DNA from: Iris pallida
Taxonomy: Eukaryota; Streptophyta; Magnoliopsida; Asparagales; Iridaceae
Direction of reading: 5' to 3'
Assembly (NCBI GenBank): GCA_029216955.1
Contig: JANAVB010044017.1
Location: 6,552,002 to 6,616,001, forward strand
DNA length: 64,000 nucleotides
Below, piece by piece: positions 21,132 to 33,732 of the stretch; the stretch's first letter is position 1; each line of letters starts with the position of its first letter. Below the pieces are notes generated by a model. The model ran no database searches, was not told the origin of the DNA, and worked only from the letters and a program-made list of their open reading frames with translations. A program made the position numbers and the translations under genes.

Positions 21132-22954
21132 TGTAGCGCCCCGTTTTCGATAGGCGACGGAACTTCATAATATGCTTGCGCCGAGTCAGATCGGCCGGGA
21201 ACTTGGATGGCCATCTGACTCGATCGCTAGGCTTGGTAAACGATAACGCCTTGCGGCATCGATTCAAATCGATTTGGATGGAAGTTATGAGAATCGATCC
21301 AACTAATGAAACGACTTCTGTTGGAATAAGTCCTAGATGCAGCGGGCTGTGTCTCGGCGAGTGAGCTCTCTATAAGAGTCCCTTCGACGGAATCGGACCG
21401 ATGTATGGTTTTCTTGGAGCATTGCCGCTGGGCTTGATGAAGTGCTTTCGCGTCGTTTTCATGGATGCAATTATAATTTCGATGCAAGGGGAAAAGAAAG
21501 AATTCTAACAAAGTGTTGGTGCCATTACAGGAGCTCGCGTAACTAAGGATTGACGTTGCGTAGCGCTTGGACGACCGGCACGAAGCAAAGTAATCGGTGG
21601 GTGATTCGACACTTCTTTTCTACTCTGTCTCGTAAACTTATTCCTTGCTTCGAATTCATTTAAATCGAACGATGCCAAGTTAATTGCATGCCAATCCACT
21701 AAGGTCAAGAACTTGGAAAAAACGTATCGATTTTGAGTAACCTACTTTGAAAAATACAAGTTTCTCACATAAATGGAAAAGTTTAAGGTTCTAGTAAAAA
21801 GATAGACTATTTCATGTGCTGTAAAATAATATGAAACGTCGATCATGGGTCATGATGCCTCGGACAATTTGGTGCCCACGGGACGCTAAATCGGTGTACG
21901 GCTTTGGAGAAAATGAATCGTTGCATGAGTTGCGAGAAATGATAATACCGTTCGATACTATCCGTGCTATACGAAACTGTTGCATATATAAAACTGTTCG
22001 CACATAGGCATGGTCATGGACAGCTTGTGCACAAGTTCGTTTTCCTCGAAATGGTATCCGGGGCATCGGAACTGATTCATCCTAGGGGGAAATAATTTAT
22101 CGTGCTTCGACGCGAGGCATGCGGGACCTTCAGTAAGGCTTGCAACCTAGGCTGAAAGGGTAGCGTCGCATGCCAACTTCGATTAAGTCCCTAATGGTGC
22201 GTAGCACCAATGACCACATATAAGATAGTTGTATGCTCACCTATTGTCTTATGCAGGTGTAAATATTATCTCTGTTTTTATGCAGGGACGAGCACGGCCG
22301 TGGTAAGAAATATGATAAACTACGATGTTATACTGTATGCTTTATTACTCAAAGACGACTATCGAATATGAGCTGAATTCATTTAGTTCTAATAGAAAGA
22401 CAACTCTAAAGCATGCCTACCCTAACAATCAGAGTCGGTTTAGACGAGTTGGTTCATCTCATCCACTTAGCAAGTGTGCTAATCCCCTCCCCCAATTTCC
22501 CCAGGTACGGCGGGCGCTCCAACCTAAAACGAAGCTAAAGCGCGGAGAGGCGTTTTGAAGCTCTTCCTATGCTGAAGTATTTTGAAGCCAATTCAAGTCG
22601 ACGGCTTATGTATAAAGGGGCGAATGTATGGGACGGCAAGCGTAGTTCAGGCAACTTGTCGAATATATTTTCTTTCTGTTTTCAATCAATGTAGCCGCAA
22701 CGGCATCCAATGTAATTATGACTTGCACTTCGTTGCAAGCTATGAATGAAAAGCATTTCTATCTTCCTATACTGCGTCTTAAATTCTGATATGATTTGTG
22801 AAGTTTCAACTTGGCATATTAATATCAAAACCAACGCAATATTCTGCATTGTACGAGTGCAATTCCAGACTCGTACGGCATCACACCTTAGCGAGGATGA
22901 TCGAATCGGCAAAATTAACATCAGGGATGAACGTTGCCGACTCGGGGCATGACA
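21132..22954 (+). repeat. E 5' LTR
   Basis: It starts TGTAGCGCCCCGTTTTCG and ends cggggcatgaca. A TATA-like TATAAAGGGG at 22611 is shared with the 3' copy and with the LTRs of G. Confidence 0.93.
22611..22620 (+). promoter_or_regulatory. Putative TATA box in E 5' LTR
   Basis: TATAAAGGGG lies about 340 bp before the end of the LTR. The surrounding block (GTATAAAGGGG followed by GAATGTATGG or GATGTAATAT) is conserved at 29264 and in G at 50198 and 57021, which fits a promoter TATA box with transcription starting shortly after. Confidence 0.6.
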
Positions 22955-22957
22955 AAT

Positions 22958-22971
22958 TGGTATCAAAGCAC
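22958..22971 (+). other. E primer-binding site (tRNA-Met initiator)
   Basis: TGGTATCAAAGCAC starts 3 nt after the 5' LTR and complements the 3' end of initiator methionine tRNA, the commonest primer of plant LTR elements. Confidence 0.9.
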
Positions 22972-23134
22972 AGTTATGTTTCCTCAAATTTTCGAAAGAT
23001 GTTTCATTGTTGGAATATCCGTTGCGATGGCTCGATTGAATGCTTGTCGGCATGCTGCGTGAAATACAAGTTCCATACAGGTAAGCCCGTAGATATTTTT
23101 GAAAAATACTAACGGGTTTACACTGTTTGTAAGA

Positions 23135-24300
23135 ATGACTAAGCGAGATAAGAAAATCGTCGGCACAATAACCCAAATCGTGGATAGTACGTCGAGCACA
23201 AAAAGCACTGGCCCTAGCGAGACGACTATGGAGAAGATGCTACAGTTGATGGAACTGCAGCAGCAACAGCTTCAGATTCCATTCGAAGCCCAATTTGATG
23301 TGCAACAGAAGCAGATGACCGCCCTGACTCAGATAGTGAGCAGGATGGCAGGCGATACCAAGGCAACGAATGTGGTACTCTAGAGAAAATACGGTGATCC
23401 AGGAGAAGAAAAGGAGGAAGAAGTCCCTCCGCAAATGATAAACTCTCATTCCATGCTCAAAGTGACGGAGTTTCGCAAAATGAAACCCGCCGAAGTTCAA
23501 TGGCCGAGCGGAGCCCGACGTGATAGTAGGATGGCTCGCAGAGATGGAGAACTTGTTCGATCTCCTCTGCATCGAAGGGTCCCAGAGGGTGGCCTGTGCG
23601 GCACTGCAGTTACAATTAAGAGCACATGACTGGTGGGCGGCGAAGAAACAAGAGATCTGTGAAACCGATTCCAACAAAAAGATTTCTTGGGAAATGTTCA
23701 AGACAGCCTTCCTTGAGCAGTACGTCCCTCGGGCCATCCGTCGATAGTAGGGGAATATGTGTGTTGAAGATTATGACGCAAGCTTCTCGAAACTTGCAAA
23801 ATTTGTCGGTGCATTCCTGCCCAACAAAGAAGAATGGTGCGAGCGTTTTCAGCAAGGCCTCAACGACGAACTGCATAGGGACTTCATGAACCAACGATGC
23901 CAAACTTATCGTGAATCCTATGAAGCCGCACTTGATAGTGAGCGGATCTTTGGCCGTATGTCACAAAGGGCCGTGCCTGTCATTCGCAACAACTTCAACA
24001 AGCGTCCTAATGACGCTGGAGGATCGGGAGTACAAAAGCTCCCAAACACGTCTGAGAACCATGGTCACTTTGCCACAGTAAATTGCAATAGATGCGGCAA
24101 GCGTGGGAACCGAGCACCCGATTGTAGATTGAGAATATGCTTCAAGTGTGACGAGCTAGGCCACTTCAGTCAATATTGTCAGGCGGGGAAGCCGAATCAA
24201 CACACCCCACCAAGGAACACTCTGAATCCATATAAAGCGCCTATACTACAAGGCGCAAATGCGGTGCCTGTGAACCCGCAGAATCAACACTACGGAGCTC
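23135..24300 (+). pseudogene. E gag with two zinc knuckles, frameshifted
   Basis: This is the nucleocapsid/capsid precursor. ATG at 23135 (MTKRDKKIVG) opens a Gln-rich N-terminus that ends at a TAG (23381). The frame changes before 23520, after which the capsid reads HDWWAAKKQEI, TAFLEQYVPRAIRR, then TAG TAG (23745-23750), then [18 protein letters not shown]. Two knuckles follow: [14 protein letters not shown], in which the His ligand is Asn, and [14 protein letters not shown], which is complete. The capsid block matches Retrotrans_gag. It continues in frame into protease. It cannot make a full product as it stands. Confidence 0.9.
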
Positions 24301-27300
24301 AAGGCCGAGTTTATACCTTAACTCGGAACGAGGCATTTGCATCCGATGCGGTTGTAACAGGTATATTACTCTACAAAGATATACCTGCTCGAGTACTATT
24401 CGATTCAGGTGCGACACATAGCTTTATATCTGCTGATTATGCGAAAGAAAATAAAATAACCATGCAATCACTAGATATAAATATTAGCGTTAGCACTCCG
24501 TCGGGAGTCGATATGCCTGCAAACTTTATTTATAGGGATGGCCACATTTGCGTTGGAGGAAGATATCTATCCTTGGATGCTGTCGTGATAGACATCAAGG
24601 ATTATGACCTAATCCTGGGCATGGATTGGTTGGGCGCTTGTCGTGCAACGATCGAGTGTGCAGAGAAGAGAGTGGTGTTTCATCTTCCTGGCGAGACAGA
24701 GTTCTCATATTCGTGCGGTACGGCCTCGAAGACAGCGATGATGGTATCGGCAATCTCGGTGAGGCGTATGCTGCGTTCCGGCTGCGCGGGATACTTGGCA
24801 TCAGTTCGAGACACGCGAACGAATAATACAAACACAATACAGACTGATGTTGTGGCAGATTTTCCCGACATTTTTCCTGACGAGATGCCCGGGATGCCGT
24901 TGGATCCAGAAATTAAATTCAGCATCGACACCTTTCCGGATACACGGCCGATATCAAAGGCGCCTTACCGAATGGCTCCAGCAGAACTGAGGGAGCTGAA
25001 GGTGAAATTACAAGAGTTGCTAGACCACAGATTTATTCGCCCTAGCGTCTCTCCGTGGGGAGCTCCTATACTGTTCGTGAAGAAGAATGATGGGTCGTTG
25101 CGGCTATGCATCGACTATCGAGAACTCAACAAGGCGACCGTGCGAAACAAGTATCCTTTGCTGCGAATCGACGACTTGTTTGACCAACTGCAAGGCACGT
25201 CAGTATTTTCAAAAATCGATCTTCGTTCAGGCTATCATTAATTGAAGATCAAGTCCGACGACGTATCGAAGTCTGCCCTCCGCACTCGATATGGTCATTA
25301 CGAATTTCTCGTCATGCCGTTCAGTTTGACGAATGCCCCAGCCGCATTCATGGATCTGATGAACCAAGTCTTTCGACCTCAAATCGATAAATTTGTAGTC
25401 GTGTTCATCGACGATATCCTTATCTACTCAAGGGACCGAGAAGAGCACGCAGAACACTTGAAGACGGTACTGCAGATTCTGCGTGAAAACAAATTAGACG
25501 CCAAGCAGAGTAAGTGCGAGTTCTGGATGAGTAGCGTGATATTTCTCGGGCATGTAATCTCTGCCGAAGGTGTCGCAGTGGACCCAAAGAAGATTGACGC
25601 GATGGTGGATTGGAAACGACATGCCTCGGCTAGCGACATTCGGAGTTTCCTGGGCTTAGCGGGCTACTACCGTAGGTTCGTACGAAACTTTTCAAAACTA
25701 GCATCGCCTCTGACTCGCCTCATCCAGAAGGGAGTAGTATTTGAATGGAGCGACGACTGTGAATCCAGCTTTCAAGAGTTGAAGCAACGGCTCGTCTCAG
25801 CTCCAATCCTTGCACTTTCAGACGGTCCGGAAGGCTTTCAGATATTCAGTGACGCGTCGGGAACTGGCCTCGGGTGCGTACTCATACAGAGAGACAAAGT
25901 CATCTCCTACGCTTCACGACAGTTGAAGCAGCACGAGAAAAACTATCCGACGCACGGCCTAGAATTGGCGGCGATAGTCTTTGCGTTGAAGTTATAGCGG
26001 CACTACCTCTATGGTGTGGCATACAGAATCTACACAGATCACAAAAGCCTAAAATACTTATTTACACAACGGGAACTCAACCTACGACAGCGACGTTGGC
26101 TCGAACTCATAAAAGATTACGAGCTAACGATCGAGTATACGCCGGACAAGGGAAACATGGTGGCCGATGCACTTAGCAGAATGTTTATGGGAACACTGGC
26201 CATAAATAAGGAGATACAACGAGACCTTGAAGCGATGGGTATCGAACTCAGAATTGAGTATCGACACCTGCACCTAGCTCAGCTGAAGTTAGGATCGAGC
26301 CTGCTTAGCAAGATAAAGACCGCACAGGAGGACGACTCATTCCTGAAGAAAATATGCGAGCTAATTTCAACGGGACGGGCGACTGACTTTGCGGAAGACA
26401 GAGACGGGACTATGCGACTAAAGGAAAGGCTTTGCGTTCATGAAACTGTCGAACTCAGAAAAGAAATTCTGACGAAGACGTATTATACGAAGTACTCGTT
26501 ACATCCTGGAAGCACCAAGATGTACAAGGACTTGCGCACAAGCTTTTGGTGGCACGGCATGAAAAAAGACGTAGCTATGTTCGTATCGCAATGCATGGCG
26601 TGTCAGCAAGTGAAGGCAGAACACCAAAGGCCAGGCGGAGAGCTGCAGAACATTGCCATTCCCGAGTGGAAGTGGGACAATATCTCGATGGATTTTATTA
26701 TGGGATTTTCGAAGATGCCGCGGGAGAATGACGCAATTTGGGTCATTGTTGATAGATTGACCAAGTCGGCTCACTTCATCGCAATTAAAGTAGGATGGAG
26801 CGTCGATCGGTTAGCATAAATCTATGTCGATGAGATTGTTCGACTGCACGGGGTACCGGCCTCAATAATTTTGGACAGAGACGGGCGATTCCTATCGCAT
26901 TTCTGGACGAGCCTCCAAGCGGCGATGGGGACCAAACTGAACTTTAGTTCGGCGTACCATCCCCAAACAGACGGTCAGATGGAGAGGGTCAATCAGATCT
27001 TAGAAGATATGTTGCGTCTGTGTGCGATCGACCTAAAGACTAGTTGGGATACACATTTGCCGCTTGCGAAGTTTACGTATAACAACAGTTATCAGTCGAG
27101 CATTCAGATGGCTCCATATGAAGCGCTCTACGGGAGAAAGTGTCGTTCGCCGATATGCTGGAATGAAGTCGGAGAGCGACGAGTGCTTGGACGGGAACTG
27201 GTGGAGCAGGCCGTCGAAAAGGTCCGCTTGATTCGAGATAGACTCCGTATCGCGCAAAGTCGACAAAAGAGCTATGCAGATCTTCGTCGACGACCGTTAG

Positions 27301-27723
27301 AGTTCTTGGTCGGGGACCATGTGTTTCTGAAAGTAACGCCCATGCGCGGTGTGATGCGGTTCGGCGTTAAAGGCATGTTGAGCCCAAAATTTGTAGGCCC
27401 CTTCGAGATCATTGAGCGAGTTACGACGGTTGCTTATCGGATCGCACTACCTCCTGCCTTAGCTGATGTGCACGATGTTTTTCACATTTCACAACTTCAA
27501 AAATACGTGCACGATCCAAGTCATGTGGTTAGCTTCGATCAGTTGGAGCTACGTACTGACTTGTCTTACTCGGAGGAGCCTATTCAAATTTTGGACCGCA
27601 AGGAGAAGGTGCTACGCAATCGGTCGATGTCCTTGGTCCGCGTGCTTTGGCGGAACCATCAGTCGAGGAGTCGACGTGGGAGATGGAGGCGGAGATGAAA
27701 GAGAAGTACCCGACGTTGTTTGT
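24301..27723 (+). pseudogene. E pol: protease, RT, RNase H, integrase
   Basis: Protease has an intact [11 protein letters not shown] motif (about 24400) and the [11 protein letters not shown] hallmark. RT (about 24990-25770) has [30 protein letters not shown] and the catalytic [10 protein letters not shown]. RNase H has [10 protein letters not shown] and [10 protein letters not shown]. Integrase (about 26480-27300) has [30 protein letters not shown] and YHPQTDGQMER. The tail has LSPKFVGPFEII, HDVFHISQLQKYVHDPSH and, after a one-base shift near 27660, SVEESTWEMEAEMKEKYPTL. Stops interrupt one long frame at 25239 (TAA, Gln position), 25995 (TAG, Trp position) and 26817 (TAA). Apart from these, every catalytic motif I checked is present. 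Confidence 0.94.
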
Positions 27724-27786
27724 CTAAATTAAGGTCAGACCCTTGTTCTTAAGTTTCGGGACAAAACTTTTCTTAGTGGTATATTA
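27724..27786 (+). other. E 3' untranslated end before the LTR
   Basis: It contains 'agtttcgggacaaaactttt', the conserved lead into the 3' LTR of this lineage. The equivalent in G (about 55290-55335) reads 'agttttgaggacaaaac'. Confidence 0.7.
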
Positions 27787-29607
27787 TGTAGCGCCCCACT
27801 TTCGATAGGCGACAGAACTTCATAATATGCTTGCACTGAGTCAGATCGGCCAGGAACTTAGATGGCCATCTGACTCGATCACTAATCTTGGTAAACGATA
27901 ACGCCTTACGGCATCGATTCAAATCGATTTGGACGGAAGTTACGAGAATCGATCCAACTAATGGAATGACTTCTGTTGGAATAAGTCCTAGATGCAGCGG
28001 GCTGCGTCTCGGCGAGTGAGCTCTCTATAAGAGTCCCTTCGACGGGATCGGACCGCTGTATGGTTTTTTTGGAGCTTTGCCGCTGGGCTTGATGAAGTGC
28101 TTTCGCGTCATTTTTATGGATGCAATTACAATTTCGATGTAAGGAGAAAAGAAGGAATTCTAACAAAGCGTTGGTGCCATTGCAGGAGCTCGTGTAACTA
28201 AGGATTGACGTTGCGTAGCGCTTGGACGACCGGCACGAAGCAAAGTAATCGGTGGGTGATTCGACCCTTCTTTTCTACTCTGTCCCGCAAACTTATTCCT
28301 TGCTTCGAATTAATTCAAATCGAACGATGCCAAGTTAATTGCATGCCAATCCAATAAGGTCAAGAACTCGGAAAAGACGTATCGATTTTGAGTAATCTAC
28401 TCTGAAAAATACAAATTTCTCACATAAACGGAAAAATTTAAGGTTCTAGTAAAAAGATAAACTATTTCACGTGCTGCAAAATAATGTGAAACGTCGATCA
28501 TGGGTTATGATGCCTCGGACAATTTGGTGCCCACGGGACGCTAAATCGGTGTACGGCTTTGGGGAAAATGAATCGTTGCATGAGTTACGAGAAATGATAA
28601 TGTACTTCGATACTATCCGTGCTATACGAAACTGTTGCATATATAAAACTGTTCGCACATAGGCATGGTCATGGACAGCTTGTGCACAAGTTCGTTTTCC
28701 TCGAAACGGTATCCGGGGCATCAGAACCGATTCGTCCTAGGGGAAATAATTTATCGTGCTTTGGCGCGAGGCATGCGAGACCTTTAGTAAGGCTTGCAAC
28801 CTAGGCTGAAAGGGTAGCGTCGCATGCCAACTTCGATTAAGTCCCTAGTGGTGCGTAGCACCAATGACCACATATAAAATAGTTGCATGCTCGTCTATTG
28901 TCTTATGCAGGTGTAAATATTATCTCTATTTTTATGCAGGGACGAGCACGGCCGTGGTAAGAAATATGATAAACTGCGATGTTATACTGTATGCTTTATT
29001 CTCAAAGACGACTATCAAATATGAACTAAATTCATTTAGTTCTAATAGAAAGACAACTCTAAAGCATGCCTACCCTAACAATCAGAGTCGGTTTAGACGA
29101 GTTGGTTCGTCTCGTCCACTTAGCAAGTGTGCTAATCCCCTCCCCCAATTTCTCCAGGTGCGACGGGCACTCCAACCTAAAACGAAGCTGAAGTGCGGAG
29201 GGGCATTTTGAAGCTCTTCCTATGCTGAAGTATTTTGAAGCCAATTCAAGTCGACAGCTTATGTATAAAGGGGCGAATGTATGGGACGACAAGCGTAGTT
29301 CAGGCAACTTGTCGAATGTATTTTCTTTCTGTTTTCAATCAATGTAGCCGCAACGGCATCCAATGTAATTACGACTTGGACTTCGTTGCAAGCTATGAAT
29401 GAAAAGCATTTCTATCTTCCTATACAGCGTCTTAAATTCTGATGTGATTTGTGAAGTTTTAACTTGGCGTATTAATATCAAAACCAACGCAACGTTCTGT
29501 CTTGTACGAGTGCAATTCCAGACTCGTACAGCATCACACCTTAGCGAGGACGATTGAATCGACAAAATTAACATCGGGGACGAACGTTGCCGACTCGGGG
29601 CGTGACA
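27787..29607 (+). repeat. E 3' LTR
   Basis: It is 1821 bp and starts TGTAGCGCCCCACTTTCG. It is followed by the TSD tcaag. Differences from the 5' LTR are mostly C/T and G/A changes. Confidence 0.93.
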
Positions 29608-29917
29608 TCAAGATCCCGTCGATCGTCTATACCTTAAGAGATCATCAGGTCCTCATGGGACATAGCAAGATACATAAAAATATGTCTTTCTAGCAGTAAT
29701 TAACATGCATAAATATTAACCAGCAAGAAATAAAAATTAACCAAGTAACAATGATACATGCATCCAAGAAAGGAAATACAATAATCAAGCAACAAACTAT
29801 ACAAGCAGACAAGATCCAACTACGCATAAAGGAACTTCTGGAAAAGAAACAAAGAAAACATGTAACAAATACCAAGTTCCTAGGTGAACACATGACAAGA
29901 GGTCAAACGAACAATCA

Positions 29918-30035
29918 AACCCTCACCTCTAGTGTGGATTCTCAAGTTTAAACAATAACCAACCCTCACCTCTATTGTGGACTCTCAGGTTAGATTCAAG
30001 CAATCAACCCTCGCTCCTGCGTGGACTCTCAGGTT
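29918..30035. repeat. Three spaced 30-bp repeats in LTR L
   Basis: The units at 29918-29948, 29961-29991 and 30006-30035 follow 'aaccctcrcctctagtgtgg' then 'actctcaggtt'. A matching set of three lies in LTR X at 57401-57517. Confidence 0.8.
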
Positions 30036-32170
30036 GAGAAAAAACAAAAGTCGGAATAGTAGTTCAGTTATGATGCACTTGTCCTACAATACCATATGAC
30101 TTTTGACAAGATACAAGTGAAAACAAATCAAACATGAACAAGGATGATATATCAAAGAGACAATTAAACTAGTATGCATAATATAAGAGAAAACACATAT
30201 CAACAAATCCTTTAAAAAAAGATAATAACATGTAACAAAGGATAAGGAATACAAATAATAGACAATAAAAGAGAACACTGGTCACAAACATGTGATATGA
30301 AAAAACAAAAATGACTAGCATGTAATATACTGTAAAAAGTGCAAGGTATACTTGCTTGGAGGTGGTGCAATTATCTAACAATATCCAGTTTGGTTCGACT
30401 AGCCAGGTCGATATAAAGTGGTCCGGTATCGCGAGAAAATTTGGAAATACGATTAGTCACGGTCAAAATCAATCCAATATAATATAGAACTTTTTTTAAA
30501 AGAAAATTCTTAACAAGAAAAATGTATATATTTATTTCGGAAAAATATTTATAACCTAATTTAAAAAATATATATAATACTTAAAACTATATTTTATTTG
30601 TTAAAATAATTTTAGATAAATACTTTAAAAATCTAGGAATATGATTTTTAAAGGAATAACTATAATTTAATTAGGTAGAAAATATTGCAATAATATTTTT
30701 AGGTCAAAAGCTTATTTTAAATACCCCAAAACAATATTAATTTACATTAGCCCAAAATAAAATTTAAACTTTAGAATTAATTTTTGAAAATATTTGCATT
30801 TATAAATTATCAATTCAACTTTTTTAATCATCAAATAGATCACAAAACTAAGTTTGAAATTTCCAAAAATCTCAAAAATAGTGCGACGCATCGATTTTCG
30901 TACAACTAGTAAAACAATTTTACAGAAAAATATATTACGAATTTTCTAAAGTAAATTATAGATTTTCGTAGCTAACCTTAATACGATTCAAAAAAAAAAA
31001 AAATGGAGGTCAAAGGGAGTCTGGAGTTGGGAGATATGGCCCTTTGAAGTTGTTACAACCTTTGAAAAATAAGGTTGAATTTATAGCAAAATTTGGACTA
31101 TTTTGGACGAAAAAAGAGAAAAATTTGAGAAAGGAAAGATGAGAGATGTTTGTAAGTTCAATAAATATATATAACGAGTAGCTATTAGTTAATTAAATTA
31201 GGATTAGATTGAGAGGGAATTTTTTTTTCCTTAAATAGATAGAGATTTCCTAAATAGATATGAATTAAGAAACCAATGATCAAATATTTCCATAAATTTA
31301 AGTCAAACACATACATAAAACTTAATTAATCAAATCGAAATATGTTATTTGGTTATAATAATAATTCAAATAAAATATTCAAAACTAGGTTAATCTAATC
31401 CAAATCAATAATTGATTCAAAATATATTAAATGATCATATACCAATAATTTAAAACAATATTTAATGTCTAAAATAGATTAATCAGATCTTAATCATAAT
31501 CAATAATAGTTTAAAATATAAATTAATGATCCTATTAATAATAGTATTAGTATTATCAAAGTAGTGTCAATAATATCCAATAATTCAAAAGTAAGTAAAA
31601 TTTAAATCATTTTAATTTTAATAAAATATTGAATAATAGTTCAAATTAAGAGTTAATATTATCAAAATAATTTAAGCCACATTTGATACTTATCAGGAAA
31701 TTTAAATTAATGAATTTAAAATTAGACAAATTTAATCAATAATCAATCGCACTAATAATTTTAAAATAATATGTAATATCTTCAAAATAATTTAAATAAT
31801 ATTCAATGCTATGCAAATAAATTAAATTATATTTACATAAATTCAAAATCTTTATTTAAAAACCTTTTTAATATTCAAAATACTTGTGACTTCCCCTATA
31901 TAGAACTTAAAGGAATTTTTTTATCTTCGAAGCATAATATTTAAAATAAATAATAAAAAAATTAAAAATTTGAAACACACCCAAAATATTAATTAAATTT
32001 TTTGGAGGTTTATACCATGAAACTATAAATGGTTACCACTACTCGCTCCTCTTGGTGCTGGCATTTTTACAACGACCATGTGAAGGCTTTTTCTTTTTGA
32101 CCGTCAAGCCAGGAACTTAATTACTAGTCGCTTAACCACTATATCCTCGATCCTCTTTAATTTTTGAATA

Positions 32171-33218
32171 TATAGGAACGAAGTCGTAAAGCAGAATACT
32201 CTAGAGGGGGATGAATAGAGTAGGTAGCATAATATTGCTAATTAAAAACTTGTTAGCCGCAAGATCACAGAATTAAATCAATAATCATAAAATAATAACT
32301 GTAAAAGAAATGAATCAGAAGGCAAACGCAAACACTGCGATGTATACTGGTTTCCCTCTTATGAAGACTAGTCCAGTCGGAAGAACTCTAGCTTCCAGTT
32401 GAATCCACTATTGGAAAATTCTGCAAGTTTTTATACGAAGTCCTTGCAACTTCTACAGACGCGAGCTTTGATACGAAGAACTCGACCAACTTCAATTTTG
32501 AAGAGTCGTTTTTCAATCAAGCCTCTGATTACAATCTCTGAAATCTTCTAGACCGCACCGTACCGACAAATTGACTAGAGAATTGTAACTGGCTTAGGAT
32601 TTGAAAATGAAGGCTTTTTAGAACTCTTTGGAAAGAAACGTAAGCTTATAAGAGAAGAGATGAAAGTGAATGAGTGATTTAAAATGATCAGAATTCTTCT
32701 CTATTTATAGTTTTTCCAAGGGCAGAACTCTGGCAGAATTCGGACAAAATTCGGACAGAACTCTATGTAAAAATCCGCAACTGAAGGGAGACCAAGTTTT
32801 TCAAACGTTCAAAAATTAAATGGTCACTAACCGAACTCTGGCCAAACTCGGGCCGAGTTCTGTCAGGGTTGGTCCGGGTTTTTCAAAAGTAATTTTTGGG
32901 CTTTTTAAAATCCTTCAGAAGCTTTTGTAAATAAAGGATATTTTTCAAAAACATAGGTCATTTTTAAAAATGATTTTGGAAAGCCTATTTGCCAGTATGA
33001 CTCGGTGTACAATGTATTCCTAGACTCAATAAAAGTAAAAATTGTATTGCATAAATAAATACAGACTCGAGGGGCAAACATACCTTCGGTCTTGAACTGA
33101 GTAGATATCCGATCTTGATCAGTGTCCAAGTATCCAAAACGTCTGAGTAGCTCTGTATATCGAGAAAAAGTTTGATCAATTATTAAAATCAGGTTTGACC
33201 ATGACCAATGGGCTAACA
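32171..33218 (-). repeat. F 3' LTR (left copy on +)
   Basis: It starts tataggaacgaag and ends ggctaaca on +. It is similar to 40685-41751 with scattered changes and short indels. It contains repeated 'gaactctggc(c/a)gaa' phrases around 32720-32880. Confidence 0.9.
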
Positions 33219-33233
33219 ATTTCTCCCATTTTG
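33219..33233 (-). other. F polypurine tract
   Basis: On minus this reads AAAATGGGAGAAAT directly before TGTTAGCCC. It is the expected plus-strand priming site. Confidence 0.8.
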
Positions 33234-33732
33234 ATAATTGACAAACCTTGACTGATATAATATCTTTGGTATCTTTGATAAGACAAAAATAGATTTCGAT
33301 AAAAAAATTGTTCCTGTAATCTTACAAAGAAAAGATGTTAGATCTTATTTCTCCTCCATTGTCACTTAGCAAAATAATTGCAAAAGATAAAGCTCCCCCG
33401 CAATATATGCATAAGCAATAATCAGTGAAGAAACAAAAAAATATAAGAAATGTGTATAGTGTTCACATGCATGGTATATTAAAAAAATATCAAAGCATGA
33501 TAAAGAGTACTATAATGAGATATGCTAAATAGTACTAAACTGATATAAATCTCTAAATTAGAGAATAGAATACGATGTTTAACAGACAAACATCACAGAA
33601 AATGTCACAAAAAGTTCTAAAACTAGCACAAATAAAAGTACGGATACTAGCTTGGAATGTCGGAGAATTTCCAAGTAAACAAAGACAATAAATAGTCACA
33701 ACAGTATGAAAAACTAGACAAAAATGTCTAAA
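33234..33732 (-). other. F 3' untranslated spacer
   Basis: About 500 bp of AT-rich sequence lie between the extra ORF and the polypurine tract. I see no ORF or structured repeat. Confidence 0.6.

Larger units (their letters stand above)
21132..29607 (+). mobile_element. Element E: full-length Ty3/gypsy retrotransposon, 8.5 kb
   Basis: The LTRs 21132-22954 and 27787-29607 (1823 and 1821 bp) start TGTAGCGCCCC and end GACTCGGGGC(A/G)TGACA. A perfect TSD tcaag (21127-21131; 29608-29612) flanks them. A tRNA-iMet PBS TGGTATCAAAGCAC lies at 22958-22971. The order gag, protease, RT, RNase H, integrase is that of Ty3/gypsy. The LTRs differ by only a few percent, largely transitions. The coding region is nearly continuous in one frame but carries several stops and two frameshifts. 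It inserted into LTR L. Confidence 0.95.
20775..32014 (-). repeat. L: B-family LTR, split by element E
   Basis: It begins TGTAACGCCTCAGTCCC at 20775 and ends ggaggtttata at about 32014. After removal of E (with one copy of its TSD) it is about 2.76 kb, matching the 2.78-kb LTRs of B. It also shares their order of landmarks: GCCAGCTGTAT, AATCTCATCTA, GGTGGAGACAAATC, 'catagcaagatac', and the near-palindrome at 30341-30355. No B-type interior is seen on the right, so it may be a solo LTR. It carries three 30-bp tandem-like units at 29918-30035. The segment 30360-32014 is AT-rich and non-coding. Confidence 0.72.
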
